Part shown: in pieces, positions 35,952 through 44,493 of the stretch
Position numbering within the stretch: the stretch's first letter is position 1
How the letters are laid out: every line of letters starts with the position of its first letter
Assembly: GCF_002205675.1 (NCBI RefSeq)
Contig: NZ_NISK01000001.1
Coordinates: forward strand, 677,054-741,053
Reading direction: 5' to 3'
Source: Sphingopyxis bauzanensis
Lineage (GTDB): Bacteria; Pseudomonadota; Alphaproteobacteria; Sphingomonadales; Sphingomonadaceae
DNA: 64,000 nucleotides
Position numbers and translations under genes: made by a program
The notes under the pieces: generated by a model
Databases searched by the model: none
The model's input: the letters and a program-made list of their open reading frames with translations, nothing else
Told to the model about the DNA's origin: nothing

Positions 35952-35973
35952 AAGTTGAAAGTCGGTTCAACTT
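35952..35973. promoter_or_regulatory. Palindromic operator between MFS and phosphatase genes
   Basis: Arms AAGTTGAA (35952-35959) and TTCAACTT (35966-35973), perfect 8-bp inverted repeat with 6-bp spacer AGTCGG; 22 bp in all. It lies in the 106-bp divergent gap, 19 bp before the phosphatase ATG and 67 bp before the MFS start. Size and symmetry suit a dimeric TetR-, MarR- or ArsR-type regulator, none of which is encoded next to it. Confidence 0.55.
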
Positions 35974-35991
35974 TACCGCGAAAGGACCAGG

Positions 35992-36474
35992 ATGCGCGCA
36001 TACAGACCTGATGGCCCCGCGATCCTGTTCCTTTGCCTCGGCAACATCTGTCGCTCGCCACTCGCCGAAGCGGCGGCACGCGTCGCTTTCGCCAATGCGG
36101 GAATCTCAGCCACGCTCGATTCTGCGGGGACCGGCGACTGGCATGTCGGCCGACCGCCCGACCGCCGCGCGCAGGCCGAAGCGCGGCGCCGCGGCACGGA
36201 CATTTCGGACCTGCGCGGCCGGCAATTGGCCGCCGAAGATTTTTACCGCTTCGACCTGATCCTCGCCGCCGATGCGAACAATCTGCGCGAAGCGCGCGCG
36301 CTCGCACCGTCCGACGCGACGGCGCGCCTGCGACTGATGCTCGACCTGGTGCCGGGCCGCCGCGGTGAGAGCGTGACCGATCCCTATTATGGCGCCGACG
36401 ACGGCTTTGCCGAAACCTGGGCCGATGTCAGTGCGGTCGCCGCGGCGCTCGTCGCCGAAAGGTCGAGCGGATAG
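35992..36474 (+). CDS. Low-molecular-weight protein-tyrosine phosphatase
   Basis: 160 residues. The active-site loop LFLCLGNICRSPLAEAAAR matches C-x5-R-S near the N-terminus and the general-acid loop VTDPYYGADDGFAETW carries the DP aspartate, so both catalytic parts are intact. The protein opens MRAYRPDGPA. LMW-PTPs can act on tyrosine kinases of polysaccharide export or on arsenate-like substrates; the context gives no hint. Its last 88 bp overlap the convergent thpR gene. Confidence 0.92.
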   Translation: MRAYRPDGPAILFLCLGNICRSPLAEAAARVAFANAGISATLDSAGTGDWHVGRPPDRRAQAEARRRGTDISDLRGRQLAAEDFYRFDLILAADANNLREARALAPSDATARLRLMLDLVPGRRGESVTDPYYGADDGFAETWADVSAVAAALVAERSSG

Positions 36475-36998
36475 CGTGAGACCGGATGATAGCGCGAGCC
36501 GCCATGCCCCATCTCGCTTTCGTACAGGATGACGTGATCGAAGGCGAAGGATGCGCTCGCCAGATCGCTGTGCAGCGTCAGGAAGGGTGCGACCGGCCCC
36601 GCCGATCGGTTCAGCCGCGCCAGCGTGATATGCGGCACAAAGGCGCGCGTTTCGCTCTCAACTCCGACGCGCGCGAGCGATTGATCGACCTTGCGCTTCA
36701 GCGCCGCGAGCGGCGCCAGGGGCTCGACCCCTGCCCACACCGTATGCGGGGTGTCCCTGCGGTCGAATAGCCCGACCCCCGCGATCCGCGCGCTGATCGC
36801 GGGAGCGTGGAGCGCCCCCAATGCAGCGGCAATATCTTCGGCACGGTGCCGATCGACTTCGCCGATGAAGCGCAGCGTCAGGTGGAGCTGGTCGTCATCC
36901 TGCCACCGCGCCGCCGAAATACCGTGCATCGCGGCGCGCAACAGCGCCCGGATCGGTTGCGGTGGCCGCAGCGCGACGAACAGGCGATGGCTCGACAT
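36387..36998 (-). CDS. thpR: RNA 2',3'-cyclic phosphodiesterase (2'-5' RNA ligase family)
   Basis: 203 residues from the ATG at 36998 (MSSHRLFVALRPPQPI). The two catalytic HxT motifs of the 2H phosphoesterase family are HLTLRFIGEVD and HITLARLNR, with the expected spacing. A non-conserved C-terminal tail (after DHVILYESEMGHGGSRYHPVSRYPL) extends 88 bp into the phosphatase gene on the other strand; the enzyme domain would be complete without it. Confidence 0.9.
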   Translation of the reverse strand: MSSHRLFVALRPPQPIRALLRAAMHGISAARWQDDDQLHLTLRFIGEVDRHRAEDIAAALGALHAPAISARIAGVGLFDRRDTPHTVWAGVEPLAPLAALKRKVDQSLARVGVESETRAFVPHITLARLNRSAGPVAPFLTLHSDLASASFAFDHVILYESEMGHGGSRYHPVSRYPLDLSATSAAATALTSAQVSAKPSSAP

Positions 36999-37131
36999 GG
37001 CACGGCGAACATAAGCATTTGCCACCGAGTAACCACCCAAAGTTGCGCGATTTCCGGTTTCGCTTGAAAGCGGACAGAAAAATCACGATATTGCCCTCTA
37101 CGGTCGGTATGGGCTGGCCGGTGATGGAGTA

Positions 37132-37869
37132 ATGACAATGGCGAATTGGAACGACCCCAATATGGCGGCTTCCGGTTTTGGGGCCGGCGCGAATGCAATG
37201 GACCAGGCCGTCGATGCCGGCCTGCGGTCGTACATGCTGTCGGTTTACAATTATATGGGCTCGGGCGTGCTGCTGACCGGCATCGTCGCGATGCTGGCGT
37301 TTCAGTCGGGCTTTACCGCTTCGATGGTCGGCACGCCCCTGATGTGGGTGGTGATGTTGGCGCCGCTGGCGTTCGTGCTGGTGCTCAGCTTTGGTATCAA
37401 CAAGCTGTCGACGGCCGCCGCGCAAGTCCTGTTCTGGGTCTATGCCGCGGTGATGGGCCTGTCGATGTCGACGATCTTCCTGGCCTTTACCAGCACCTCG
37501 ATCGCGCAGACCTTCTTCGCGACCGCGGCGGCGTTTCTTGGGCTTAGCCTCTATGGCTACACGACCAAGAAGGATCTGTCGGGCTTCGGCACCTTCCTGA
37601 TCATGGGCGTTGTCGGCCTGATCGTCGCGATGCTGCTCAACACCTTCGTGTTCCAGTCGGGCGCGATGGCGATGGCAATCAGCGTCATCGGCGTGCTGAT
37701 CTTTGCAGGCCTCACCGCCTATGACACACAGAAGATCAAGAGCATGTATTTCTATGTCCGCGGGACCGACTTTGTCGGCAAGTCGGTGGTGATGGGCGCG
37801 CTGACGCTCTACCTCGACTTCGTCAACATGTTCACCTTCCTGCTCAATATCCTGGGCAGCCGCGAATAA
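37132..37869 (+). CDS. Bax inhibitor-1/YccA-family membrane protein
   Basis: 245 residues with seven hydrophobic helices between about 40 and 240 and the family signatures MGLSMSTIFLAFTSTSIAQTFFATAAAFLGLSLYGYTTKKDLSGFGTFLIMGVVGL and FAGLTAYDTQKIKSMYF, the latter with the conserved Asp. Members are proton-sensitive calcium leak channels or protease modulators at the inner membrane. Start at 37132 or two codons later. A strong terminator follows. Confidence 0.93.
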   Translation: MTMANWNDPNMAASGFGAGANAMDQAVDAGLRSYMLSVYNYMGSGVLLTGIVAMLAFQSGFTASMVGTPLMWVVMLAPLAFVLVLSFGINKLSTAAAQVLFWVYAAVMGLSMSTIFLAFTSTSIAQTFFATAAAFLGLSLYGYTTKKDLSGFGTFLIMGVVGLIVAMLLNTFVFQSGAMAMAISVIGVLIFAGLTAYDTQKIKSMYFYVRGTDFVGKSVVMGALTLYLDFVNMFTFLLNILGSRE

Positions 37870-37894
37870 ACGGACGGACAGACGCGAAACAAAG

Positions 37895-37929
37895 GAGCCC
37901 GGCGAAGCGATTCGCCGGGCTCTTTCTTT
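37895..37929 (+). terminator. Rho-independent terminator after the Bax inhibitor-like gene
   Basis: 12-bp perfect stem GAGCCCGGCGAA/TTCGCCGGGCTC (37895-37906, 37911-37922), GCGA tetraloop, then TTTCTTT. It lies 26 bp after the stop. Confidence 0.9.
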
Positions 37930-37949
37930 CTGAGGGGGAGGGGGCGGCG

Positions 37950-38846
37950 ATGAAAGCCATATGGAGCGCGGTTGTTGCGGCGGCGATACTGGTGGCGATG
38001 CCCGTGGCGGCACAGGAAAGCGCGAGCTGCGCGGTCGAGCGGCGCACCGATGGCGATCTCAAAGCCTTTGCCGGTCGCTATTTTGCCGACGCTGACAAAG
38101 CCGCAATCGACGCGCTGATCGCATGTCTGGGAGACCCCGATTCGGCGGTTCGTGACGATTTTGCCTTTGGGCTATGGACGCAGGGGTTGCGCGGCAAGCA
38201 TCTGAAGCCGGACGGGCTGCGTCATGCGGCCGCGCGGCTGACCGCAATCCTTGCGGCATCCGACGACGAGGTCGGTTTTCACCGCCCCTTTGCGGCGTTG
38301 GCGCTGTCCGAAGTCGCCCGCGCCGACCGGGTTGAACCCTTTCTGACCGAGGCCGAACTTCACGCGCTCGCCGAAACCGGGACGACCTACCTGCGCGGTG
38401 TGACCGATTATCGCGGTTTCATCGCGGGGGAGGGCTGGCGGCATGGCGTCGCGCATGGCGCCGACCTGTTGATGCAGCTGTCGCTCAACCCGCGGCTGAC
38501 GCGCGCTGATGCCGACCTGTTGCTGGGCGCGATCGCGGCGCAGGTCGCGCCAGCGGGGTCGCACGCCTATGTCCATGGCGAGGCACGGCGGCTCGCGCGG
38601 CCGCTATTGTTCCTCGCAAAACGCACTGACATCGACGATGCGGGGTGGGCGGCATGGTTTCAGTCGCTGCATCCGGGCGAAGTACCGCGCTGGAAAGCAC
38701 CCTACGCCAGCGCCGAAGGGCTGGCGGCGATCCACAACAGCAGCGCATTCGGCGATGCAGTCTATGTCGCAGCGAGCGAATCGCAGGATCCGCAGGTCCG
38801 GCGGCTTGCGCCGCTCGCCGCCGGATTGCTCAAGGCACTGCCTTAG
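37950..38846 (+). CDS. Secreted DUF2785-family protein
   Basis: 298 residues with a cleavable signal (MKAIWSAVVAAAILVAMPVAAQES). The body matches DUF2785: IACLGDPDSAVRDDFAFGLWTQGL near residues 58-78 and the conserved YRGFIAGEGWRHGVAHGADLLMQL around 150-170, with paired histidines; helical throughout, HEAT-like. Function unknown. It ends in a 4-bp overlap with the convergent GST gene. GGAGGGGGCGGCG precedes the ATG. Confidence 0.85.
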   Translation: MKAIWSAVVAAAILVAMPVAAQESASCAVERRTDGDLKAFAGRYFADADKAAIDALIACLGDPDSAVRDDFAFGLWTQGLRGKHLKPDGLRHAAARLTAILAASDDEVGFHRPFAALALSEVARADRVEPFLTEAELHALAETGTTYLRGVTDYRGFIAGEGWRHGVAHGADLLMQLSLNPRLTRADADLLLGAIAAQVAPAGSHAYVHGEARRLARPLLFLAKRTDIDDAGWAAWFQSLHPGEVPRWKAPYASAEGLAAIHNSSAFGDAVYVAASESQDPQVRRLAPLAAGLLKALP

Positions 38847-39478
38847 GCAGGATTTGCCGCCTGCATCTCGGCAATCAGGGCATTGTCGATCTCCTTGGCC
38901 CGCTTGTACGCCGCCCGTTCGCGCAGCGGCGCGACATAGGCTTCAAACGCCGGACGCGACGCGATCGTACCGAACTGCAGTCCCCAGTCGACCTGGCTGC
39001 CGACATAGACATCGGCGGCACTGAAGCAGTCGCCCGCGACGAACGCCTTGCCCGCGACCGCAGTCTCAAGCGCGTCGAGCGCGGCAGGTAGCGAGCCGAA
39101 GCCCGCCGATCGCTGCTGGTCGGTATCGGGTTCGATACCAAAATGCTTGGCGGTGATCGCCTGTTCGACCGGCCCCGCGGTGAAGAACAGCCAGCGGTAA
39201 TAATCGGCGCGATCGGCGGGGGCGGGAGCCAACCCGGCATCGGGGAAGGCATCGGCCAGGTAGGCGCAGATCGCCGCGCATTCGGTCACGACCTTGCCGT
39301 CGTGGACGATTGCCGGAACCTTGCCCATCGGATTGACCACCAGATAGGCTGGGTCCTTCATCGTTGTGCCATAATCGAGGATGCGCGGCTCATAGGGCGC
39401 GCCGACCTCTTCGAGCATCCAGCGGACAATCTGGCCGCGCGACATCGGGTTGGTATAGAAAATCAGTGCGTCGGCCAT
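38843..39478 (-). CDS. Glutathione S-transferase family protein
   Basis: 211 residues from the ATG at 39478. N-terminal thioredoxin-fold domain: LIFYTNPMSRGQIVRWMLEEVGAPYEPRILDYG, KDPAYLVVNPMGKVPAIVHDGKVVTECAAICAYLADAFP (cis-Pro VPAI and the ES/EC glutathione motif). Helical C-terminal domain with FSAADVYVGSQVDWGL. The family is clear, the substrate unknown. It is divergent from the CinA-like gene, and a LexA box lies between them, 35 bp before this start. Confidence 0.9.
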   Translation of the reverse strand: MADALIFYTNPMSRGQIVRWMLEEVGAPYEPRILDYGTTMKDPAYLVVNPMGKVPAIVHDGKVVTECAAICAYLADAFPDAGLAPAPADRADYYRWLFFTAGPVEQAITAKHFGIEPDTDQQRSAGFGSLPAALDALETAVAGKAFVAGDCFSAADVYVGSQVDWGLQFGTIASRPAFEAYVAPLRERAAYKRAKEIDNALIAEMQAANPA

Positions 39479-39512
39479 CGCGGCTCTCCCTTGTGCATTG
39501 CGAGTCGAATAT

Positions 39513-39527
39513 GAACATAACAAGAAC
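39513..39527. promoter_or_regulatory. Second LexA (SOS) box, between GST and CinA-like genes
   Basis: GAACATAACAAGAAC, a perfect GAAC-N7-GAAC with an AT-rich spacer, the same form as the imuA operator. It is 56 bp upstream of the CinA-like ATG and 35 bp upstream of the GST ATG, so it could control either or both. Confidence 0.7.
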
Positions 39528-39582
39528 AAAGATGCAGGTCCACCGGACTTGTTTTGTCACGGCGTCCGGCTAAGGCAAAGCG

Positions 39583-40344
39583 ATGAGCGACGAACGCATC
39601 TGGACAGCCGCCGTGCTGGTGATCGGCGACGAGATTCTCTCGGGCCGCACCCAGGACAAGAATATCGCCCAGATCGCGACTTGGCTCGATGTCCAGGGTA
39701 TCCGCCTGCGCGAAGTGCGCGTTGTCCCCGATATCGAGGACGAGATCGTCGATGCACTGAACGCGGTGCGCGCGCGCTACGACTATGTGTTCACCACCGG
39801 CGGCATCGGCCCGACCCACGATGACATCACCGTCGATGCGGTGGCGAAGGCGCTGGGTGTCGGCGTGATCGTCCATCCTGAAGCACGCGCGATCCTCGAA
39901 CGCTATTACAGCGGGCGCGGGATCGAACTGACCGAAGCGCGGCTACGCATGGCGCGCACCCCCGACGGTGCAGAGCTGATCCCCAACCGCATGTCGGGCG
40001 CGCCGGGGATCCGCATCGGCAATCTGTTCGTGATGGCCGGGGTGCCGCACATCACGGCGGGCATGCTCGACGCGCTGACTGGTCAGCTCGAAGGTGGTGC
40101 GCCGCTGATCGCCCACACGATCGGCGCCTGGTCACCCGAAAGCGAGGTCGCCGACTTGCTGCGCCAAGGCGAAAAGGACCATCCGGGCGTCGTGATCGGC
40201 AGCTACCCCTTTTTTCGCGACGGCAAGGTCGGCGCCAATTTTGTGATCCGGTCGACGTCGGCCGCTGCCGTCGCCGCCTGCGTCGCAATGCTCACGGCGG
40301 GACTTGAAGCCGCAGGCTATGCGGTAACCGACGGTGGCATCTGA
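39583..40344 (+). CDS. Competence/damage-inducible protein A (CinA N-terminal/MoCF domain)
   Basis: 253 residues, only the molybdopterin-binding-like domain of CinA; the C-terminal nicotinamide-nucleotide amidase domain is not fused. Signatures: AAVLVIGDEILSGRTQDKNIAQIATWL, DYVFTTGGIGPTHDDITVDAVAKALG (the TTGGIGPTHDD loop) and GAPGIRIGNLFVMAGVPHITAGMLDAL. Domain activity in CinA is ADP-ribose pyrophosphatase/NMN metabolism; for the short form the substrate is unproven. Regulation by LexA is suggested by the box upstream. Its stop overlaps the convergent MFS gene by 28 bp. Confidence 0.9.
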   Translation: MSDERIWTAAVLVIGDEILSGRTQDKNIAQIATWLDVQGIRLREVRVVPDIEDEIVDALNAVRARYDYVFTTGGIGPTHDDITVDAVAKALGVGVIVHPEARAILERYYSGRGIELTEARLRMARTPDGAELIPNRMSGAPGIRIGNLFVMAGVPHITAGMLDALTGQLEGGAPLIAHTIGAWSPESEVADLLRQGEKDHPGVVIGSYPFFRDGKVGANFVIRSTSAAAVAACVAMLTAGLEAAGYAVTDGGI

Positions 40345-41600
40345 TCGGGCGCGTCGTCGCTGGTCCGTGTCACCCGTGGCAGGCGGCGCAGCATAAGGAT
40401 CGCGAGCAGGCCGAACAGCGCCGACACAATGAACGCGGCGCCCGGAAAATGCACCGGCGCCTTGGCCGCGGTAAAATAGGCCATGGTGCCGGTTAGCACG
40501 ATCGGCGCCACGAGCTGGCCCAGCCCCATTGCCATCGCCGATATTCCCTGCACCTCGCCCTGCGTCTCGGCGGTGGCCCGCCGCGACATCAGCGCGTTCA
40601 GTGATGGCTGCACGGGCGCCTGCAAGGCGATCGGCAGGAGCAGCAGGAAGGCGCCCCAGGTCGATGTGACAAACGCAAAGCCGACATAATTGGCGACCGC
40701 GATAGCTATCCCGATCGTCGCCGCGTCGCGTTCGCCAAAGCGCGCGACCATGGGCCCGACGACAAAGGTCTGCCCCAGCGCGATCATCACCCCGACCGCC
40801 GCCAAGCTGGCGCCGATCATCCCCGGGGTCCAGCCGAGCTGAGCGATGCAATAGAAACTCCACGTCATCGGATAGACGAGGCTGGCGATCTGCCACAGCG
40901 TCAGCACGCTTGCGACCCCGCCCATGCCGGGCAGGCCGCGCATCGTCTGCAGCGCGCCGAGCGGATTCGCACGCCGCCAGCTGAAGGGGCGACGGCGTTC
41001 GGGCGCCAGCGTTTCGGGGAAAATGAACAGGCCATAGAGCATGTTGGCGGCGGCAAGGACCGCTGCGGCGACGAACGGCGCGCGCGGGCCGATCTCGCCG
41101 AGGAAGCCGCCGATCGCGGGTCCGGCAACAAAACCGATCCCGAAGGCCGCGCCGACGAAGCCGAAATTGCGCGCGCGTTCTTCAGGCTTGGTGATGTCGG
41201 CGATCGCCGCTTGCGCCGCCGCATAGCTGCCGCCGAACACCCCCGACAGTGCGCGCGCGACGAACAGCCATGGCAGCGTGCCGACGACGGTGAGCAGCGC
41301 ATAGTCGATGGTCAGCCCCGCGAGCGACAGCAGCAGCACCCGCCGCCGCCCGAAGCGGTCGGACAGATTGCCGAGCACCGGCGACGCCAGGAAGGTCGCG
41401 ACGGCCATCACCAGCCCGATCCACGCCCCGACCTCGATCGCGTGCGGCAGGTCGATGCGACCAACCTCCATCACGAGCTGCGGCAGCACCGGCATGATGA
41501 TGCCAAACCCGACCGCATCGATAAAGATCGTCGCGACAATAAAGGGAATGGTACGCGATGCGGTCACAAAATATCCCAGCGAAAAGGGTTGGCGGCCCAT
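40317..41600 (-). CDS. MFS transporter, TetA/multidrug-like (DHA1 family)
   Basis: 427 residues, twelve helices. Motif [33 protein letters not shown] and motif C-like [22 protein letters not shown] are those of 12-TMS drug:H+ antiporters such as TetA; opening helix [26 protein letters not shown]. Being TetA-like does not establish tetracycline export. It may begin at M1 (41600); the sequence upstream is a short gap to the transglutaminase gene on the other strand. Confidence 0.88.
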   Translation of the reverse strand: MGRQPFSLGYFVTASRTIPFIVATIFIDAVGFGIIMPVLPQLVMEVGRIDLPHAIEVGAWIGLVMAVATFLASPVLGNLSDRFGRRRVLLLSLAGLTIDYALLTVVGTLPWLFVARALSGVFGGSYAAAQAAIADITKPEERARNFGFVGAAFGIGFVAGPAIGGFLGEIGPRAPFVAAAVLAAANMLYGLFIFPETLAPERRRPFSWRRANPLGALQTMRGLPGMGGVASVLTLWQIASLVYPMTWSFYCIAQLGWTPGMIGASLAAVGVMIALGQTFVVGPMVARFGERDAATIGIAIAVANYVGFAFVTSTWGAFLLLLPIALQAPVQPSLNALMSRRATAETQGEVQGISAMAMGLGQLVAPIVLTGTMAYFTAAKAPVHFPGAAFIVSALFGLLAILMLRRLPRVTRTSDDAPDQMPPSVTA

Positions 41601-41709
41601 AGCGCGGCGGCGTCGAATCGCGTCAATGCTTTTCGCCAGTGTTTTTCGATTGTGCCGCGGTTTTTATCGCCCTAGCGGCACCGATCCCGCTTTGGAGCGT
41701 TACCAGCCG

Positions 41710-42489
41710 ATGAAACTCGCAATCACCGCCGCGCTCGACTATCGCCTCGGCGATCCGGTCGACCTGATGCTGCATATCGAAGCGGCGGCGATCCCCGAAC
41801 AGCTGATCGTCAACGCCGTGCTCGACGTCGGCAATTGTGAGTATTTTGCGCGCGTTGCGGCGCAGGACATGATCGGCGACCGCATCTGGCTGCGCCGCGG
41901 CGGCGAACTGAACGTGCGCTATCGCACGACGGTCGAAATCCAGCGCGACCTCACCGATTACCGGACGCTGGACAAGGTGCCGATGCACCGATTGCCCGGC
42001 GAGACGGTCCAGTATCTCAATGAATCGCGATATTGCCCGGCGAACAAATTCATCCACTTCGTCCAGGACGAGTTCGGCGATGTCGAGGGCGGCGCCAAGA
42101 TCGGCCGGATGCGCGACTGGATCGAGACACATTTCACCTATGTGTCGGGGTCGAGCGATGCCGAAACGGGTGCCCTCGACAGCTTTGTCGAACGGCAGGG
42201 TGTGTGCCGCGACTATGCGCATGTGATGGTCAGCCTGGCGCGCGCCGCGGCGATCCCGGCGCGCATCGTCAGCGTCTATGCGCTTGGCGTTGAACCGCAG
42301 GATTTCCATGCGGTGGCCGAAGTGTTCCTCGGCGGCGCCTGGCATCTGGTCGATGCGACCGGGATGGCGAAAGCGGGCGAGATGGCGAAGATTGCCGTGG
42401 GTCGCGACGCCGCCGATATCAGCTTCCTCACAGCGTACGGCGAGATCGAGATGTTGAACCAGCGGGTGACGGTGGAGGCGGTAGCGTAA
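41710..42489 (+). CDS. Transglutaminase-like cysteine protease-fold protein
   Basis: 259 residues from the ATG at 41710, preceded by a poor ribosome site; the much longer open frame upstream overlaps the MFS gene and has no homologous content. N-terminal beta domain (residues 1-100) then the transglutaminase core with catalytic Cys in SFVERQGVCRDYAHVMVSLARAAAIPARIVSVYA, His in PQDFHAVAEVFL and Asp in WHLVDATGMA. These proteins are cytoplasmic and often sit with DUF403/alpha-E genes; those are not here. Role unknown. Confidence 0.9.
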   Translation: MKLAITAALDYRLGDPVDLMLHIEAAAIPEQLIVNAVLDVGNCEYFARVAAQDMIGDRIWLRRGGELNVRYRTTVEIQRDLTDYRTLDKVPMHRLPGETVQYLNESRYCPANKFIHFVQDEFGDVEGGAKIGRMRDWIETHFTYVSGSSDAETGALDSFVERQGVCRDYAHVMVSLARAAAIPARIVSVYALGVEPQDFHAVAEVFLGGAWHLVDATGMAKAGEMAKIAVGRDAADISFLTAYGEIEMLNQRVTVEAVA

Positions 42490-42887
42490 GATGGTCTGGC
42501 GCGGCAAAGCCGCGCCGTCAGATCCGCTTTGCAGGCTGGCCGGACTTTCGCGGACCGGCCGAGCAGGCCGGCAAAGACAAGGATTGTCGTGGCAAATCGA
42601 GTTCGAGGCGTCAAATCGAGTTCGCCAGCCAAAAAGTTTCATTCTGAACCCAATTGCGCGGCGCGGGCTTGCCCTGACGCTACGGCCAGCTATGCTGGTC
42701 GGGCACCGGGCCAGAAGGCGCGCGGTGCCGGAACGTAAGAATTCTGCTCGGGCCTTTATGATATTCCCATCCGTTGCCGGGTGGCCGACGCGTATGTCCA
42801 GGCTTTCGGGCTAAAGGCGGCGGCGCATATTTTTCCGAGTATGTTCTTACCTCCCGGCATCTCGTCTTCCGGTCCGACCGGAAGGCG
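42490..42887. other. 398-bp gap before the lasso-peptide sensing genes
   Basis: No convincing gene. It holds a compact hairpin directly after the transglutaminase stop (GGCGCGGC/GCCGCGCC, 42498-42516, AAA loop, no T-run), a 12-bp direct repeat AAATCGAGTTCG near 42595 and 42614, and presumably the fecI promoter near its right end, though I cannot assign -35/-10 elements. Confidence 0.5.
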
Positions 42888-43475
42888 ATGGACATGGATT
42901 TCGATGACGAACAGAACCGCGCGCACGCCCTGAGCAGCAGCGACCCCGTGCCGCCGTCCGACTGGACGGGCTTTGGTCAGGCGGCCAGCATGGAAGCGAT
43001 CTACAATGCGCATCAGCCTGCGCTCGCACGCTATCTGCGCCGGCGCGCGCCGAAGCAGGATCTCGGCGATCTCGTCCAGGAATGCTTTCGCCGCCTTGCC
43101 ATGGCGAAGGGCGGAAAGCTGGCACTGATAGAAAAGCCCGGAGCCTATCTCGTCAGCACCGCCCGCAACCTGCTCACCGACCACGCGCGCGCAGACAATG
43201 CGCGCCAGACTTCGCTGCATCACAGTTTCGAGGATGAGGATATCGCTGGCCCTGACCCCCATGCAGCGCTCGAGGCGCGCGACACGATGCGGCGGGTCGG
43301 CGAGGCGATCGAGAAACTAAAGCCGCAAACTGGTTCCATATTCGTGATGCATCGGTTCGATGGCCTGAGCTATGAAGAAATCGCGATAGCGAAAGGAATT
43401 AGCGTGAAGGGCGTTGAATGGCATATCGCGCAAGCGATGATTGCAATCCGCAAGGCGCGGGCCGACTCTAAGTGA
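42888..43475 (+). CDS. FecI-like ECF sigma factor of the lasso-peptide uptake system
   Basis: 195 residues if started at MDMDFDDEQNR (42888); upstream in-frame codons look non-coding. Sigma-2 region: MEAIYNAHQPALARYLRRRAPKQDLGDLVQECFRRLA, with LVSTARNLLTDHARADNAR. Sigma-4 region: LKPQTGSIFVMHRFDGLSYEEIAIAKGISVKGVEWHIAQAMIAIRKA. Such FecI-type factors are released by a FecR anti-sigma when the cognate outer-membrane transducer binds its ligand. Coupled to fecR by a GTGA overlap. Confidence 0.9.
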   Translation: MDMDFDDEQNRAHALSSSDPVPPSDWTGFGQAASMEAIYNAHQPALARYLRRRAPKQDLGDLVQECFRRLAMAKGGKLALIEKPGAYLVSTARNLLTDHARADNARQTSLHHSFEDEDIAGPDPHAALEARDTMRRVGEAIEKLKPQTGSIFVMHRFDGLSYEEIAIAKGISVKGVEWHIAQAMIAIRKARADSK

Positions 43476-44422
43476 GCGACCGCGACACCGAGGCCGCGCA
43501 TTGGTTTGCGCGCATGCGCACGCCCGGCGCCGAGGCGGACCGGGCAGAGTTCGCTGCCTGGCATTCGGATCCCGAAAATGCCGAGGCCTATGCAACCGCC
43601 AAAGAAGATTGGCTCATCATTGGCGGCGTGGCGGAAGAACATCTCGCCGCGCACCGCCAAGTGCCATCAAAGGCCACACCCCCGTCCCGCGCACACTGGG
43701 CGCTTGCCGCCGCGCTGGTCCTCGCGATCTCGCTCGCCTTTGCCTGGGTGCTGCTCGGCAATGGCGGCACCGATCCGATCGTCGCGGTCAATGCGACCGG
43801 CGAGGTCGTACTCGAAGACGGCACACAGGTAGCCCTGATGGACGGCGCCCGCGTCGAAGCAAAGTTCGCGCCGGGCGAACGGCGCGTGTTGCTTGTCGGC
43901 GGCCGGGCCCGGTTCACCGTCGCCCATGACAGCGCGCGGCCGTTCCGTGTGGAAGCCGCGGGAAGCGAAACCACCGCTCTCGGGACAATCTTCGAGGTCG
44001 ATCTGACGGGGCGGCGGCCGGTCGTCCATCTTGTCCAGGGGTCGGTAGAGGTGCGCGCCACCGCGACGCCCGACGCCCCGCTCCGCCTCCGTCCCGGCCA
44101 GCGCGCGGCGATCGAGAAGGACGCGCCCATGCTCATCGAGACCAGGCCGGCCGGCGAGACCGCCTCCGTGGACGATCCTGCCGACAAGTCCGAAGAGCCG
44201 AACCTTCTCCTCGCCGAAGGGCTACCGCTCGGTGCCGTCATCGACCGTGCCAATCGGGTCAACAGCGCCAAGATCGGGACCGCCGACACGGCCATCGCCG
44301 GGCGGCTGGTCAGCGGTCGCTTCGATGTTTCGGACGCGCGATCGCTCGCGCGCCAGCTCGCGGCCGCGCTCGACCTCGATGTGAAAGAGCAGGCGGGCGG
44401 CTATGTCCTGATGCCGAAATAG
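43472..44422 (+). CDS. FecR-like anti-sigma/transmembrane signal transducer
   Basis: 316 residues with a GTG start (43472-43474) overlapping the sigma gene stop. N-terminal cytoplasmic DUF4880-type domain (EAAHWFARMRTPGAEADRAEFAAWHSDPENAEAYATAK), one membrane helix (about residues 72-94, HWALAAALVLAISLAFAWVLL), then the FecR domain (EVVLEDGTQVALMDGARVEAKFAPGERRVLLVGGRARFTVAHDSARPFRVEAAGSETTALGTIFEVDL) and a C-terminal secretin-like STN-type end (SGRFDVSDARSLARQLAAALDLDVKEQAGGYVLMPK). It should link the TonB receptor's STN domain to the sigma factor. Confidence 0.9.
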   Translation: MSDRDTEAAHWFARMRTPGAEADRAEFAAWHSDPENAEAYATAKEDWLIIGGVAEEHLAAHRQVPSKATPPSRAHWALAAALVLAISLAFAWVLLGNGGTDPIVAVNATGEVVLEDGTQVALMDGARVEAKFAPGERRVLLVGGRARFTVAHDSARPFRVEAAGSETTALGTIFEVDLTGRRPVVHLVQGSVEVRATATPDAPLRLRPGQRAAIEKDAPMLIETRPAGETASVDDPADKSEEPNLLLAEGLPLGAVIDRANRVNSAKIGTADTAIAGRLVSGRFDVSDARSLARQLAAALDLDVKEQAGGYVLMPK

Positions 44423-44493
44423 CCTACTAGGAGTTCTTCGACCCAATCCGTCTTGCCCCCTCAGACGGCCATGCAGGCCGCTGGGAGGATGGG

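Noticed and set aside
42491..42814. 107-codon open frame after the transglutaminase gene
   Set aside because: No ribosome site, built on a hairpin and a direct repeat, no recognisable domain; treated as intergenic.
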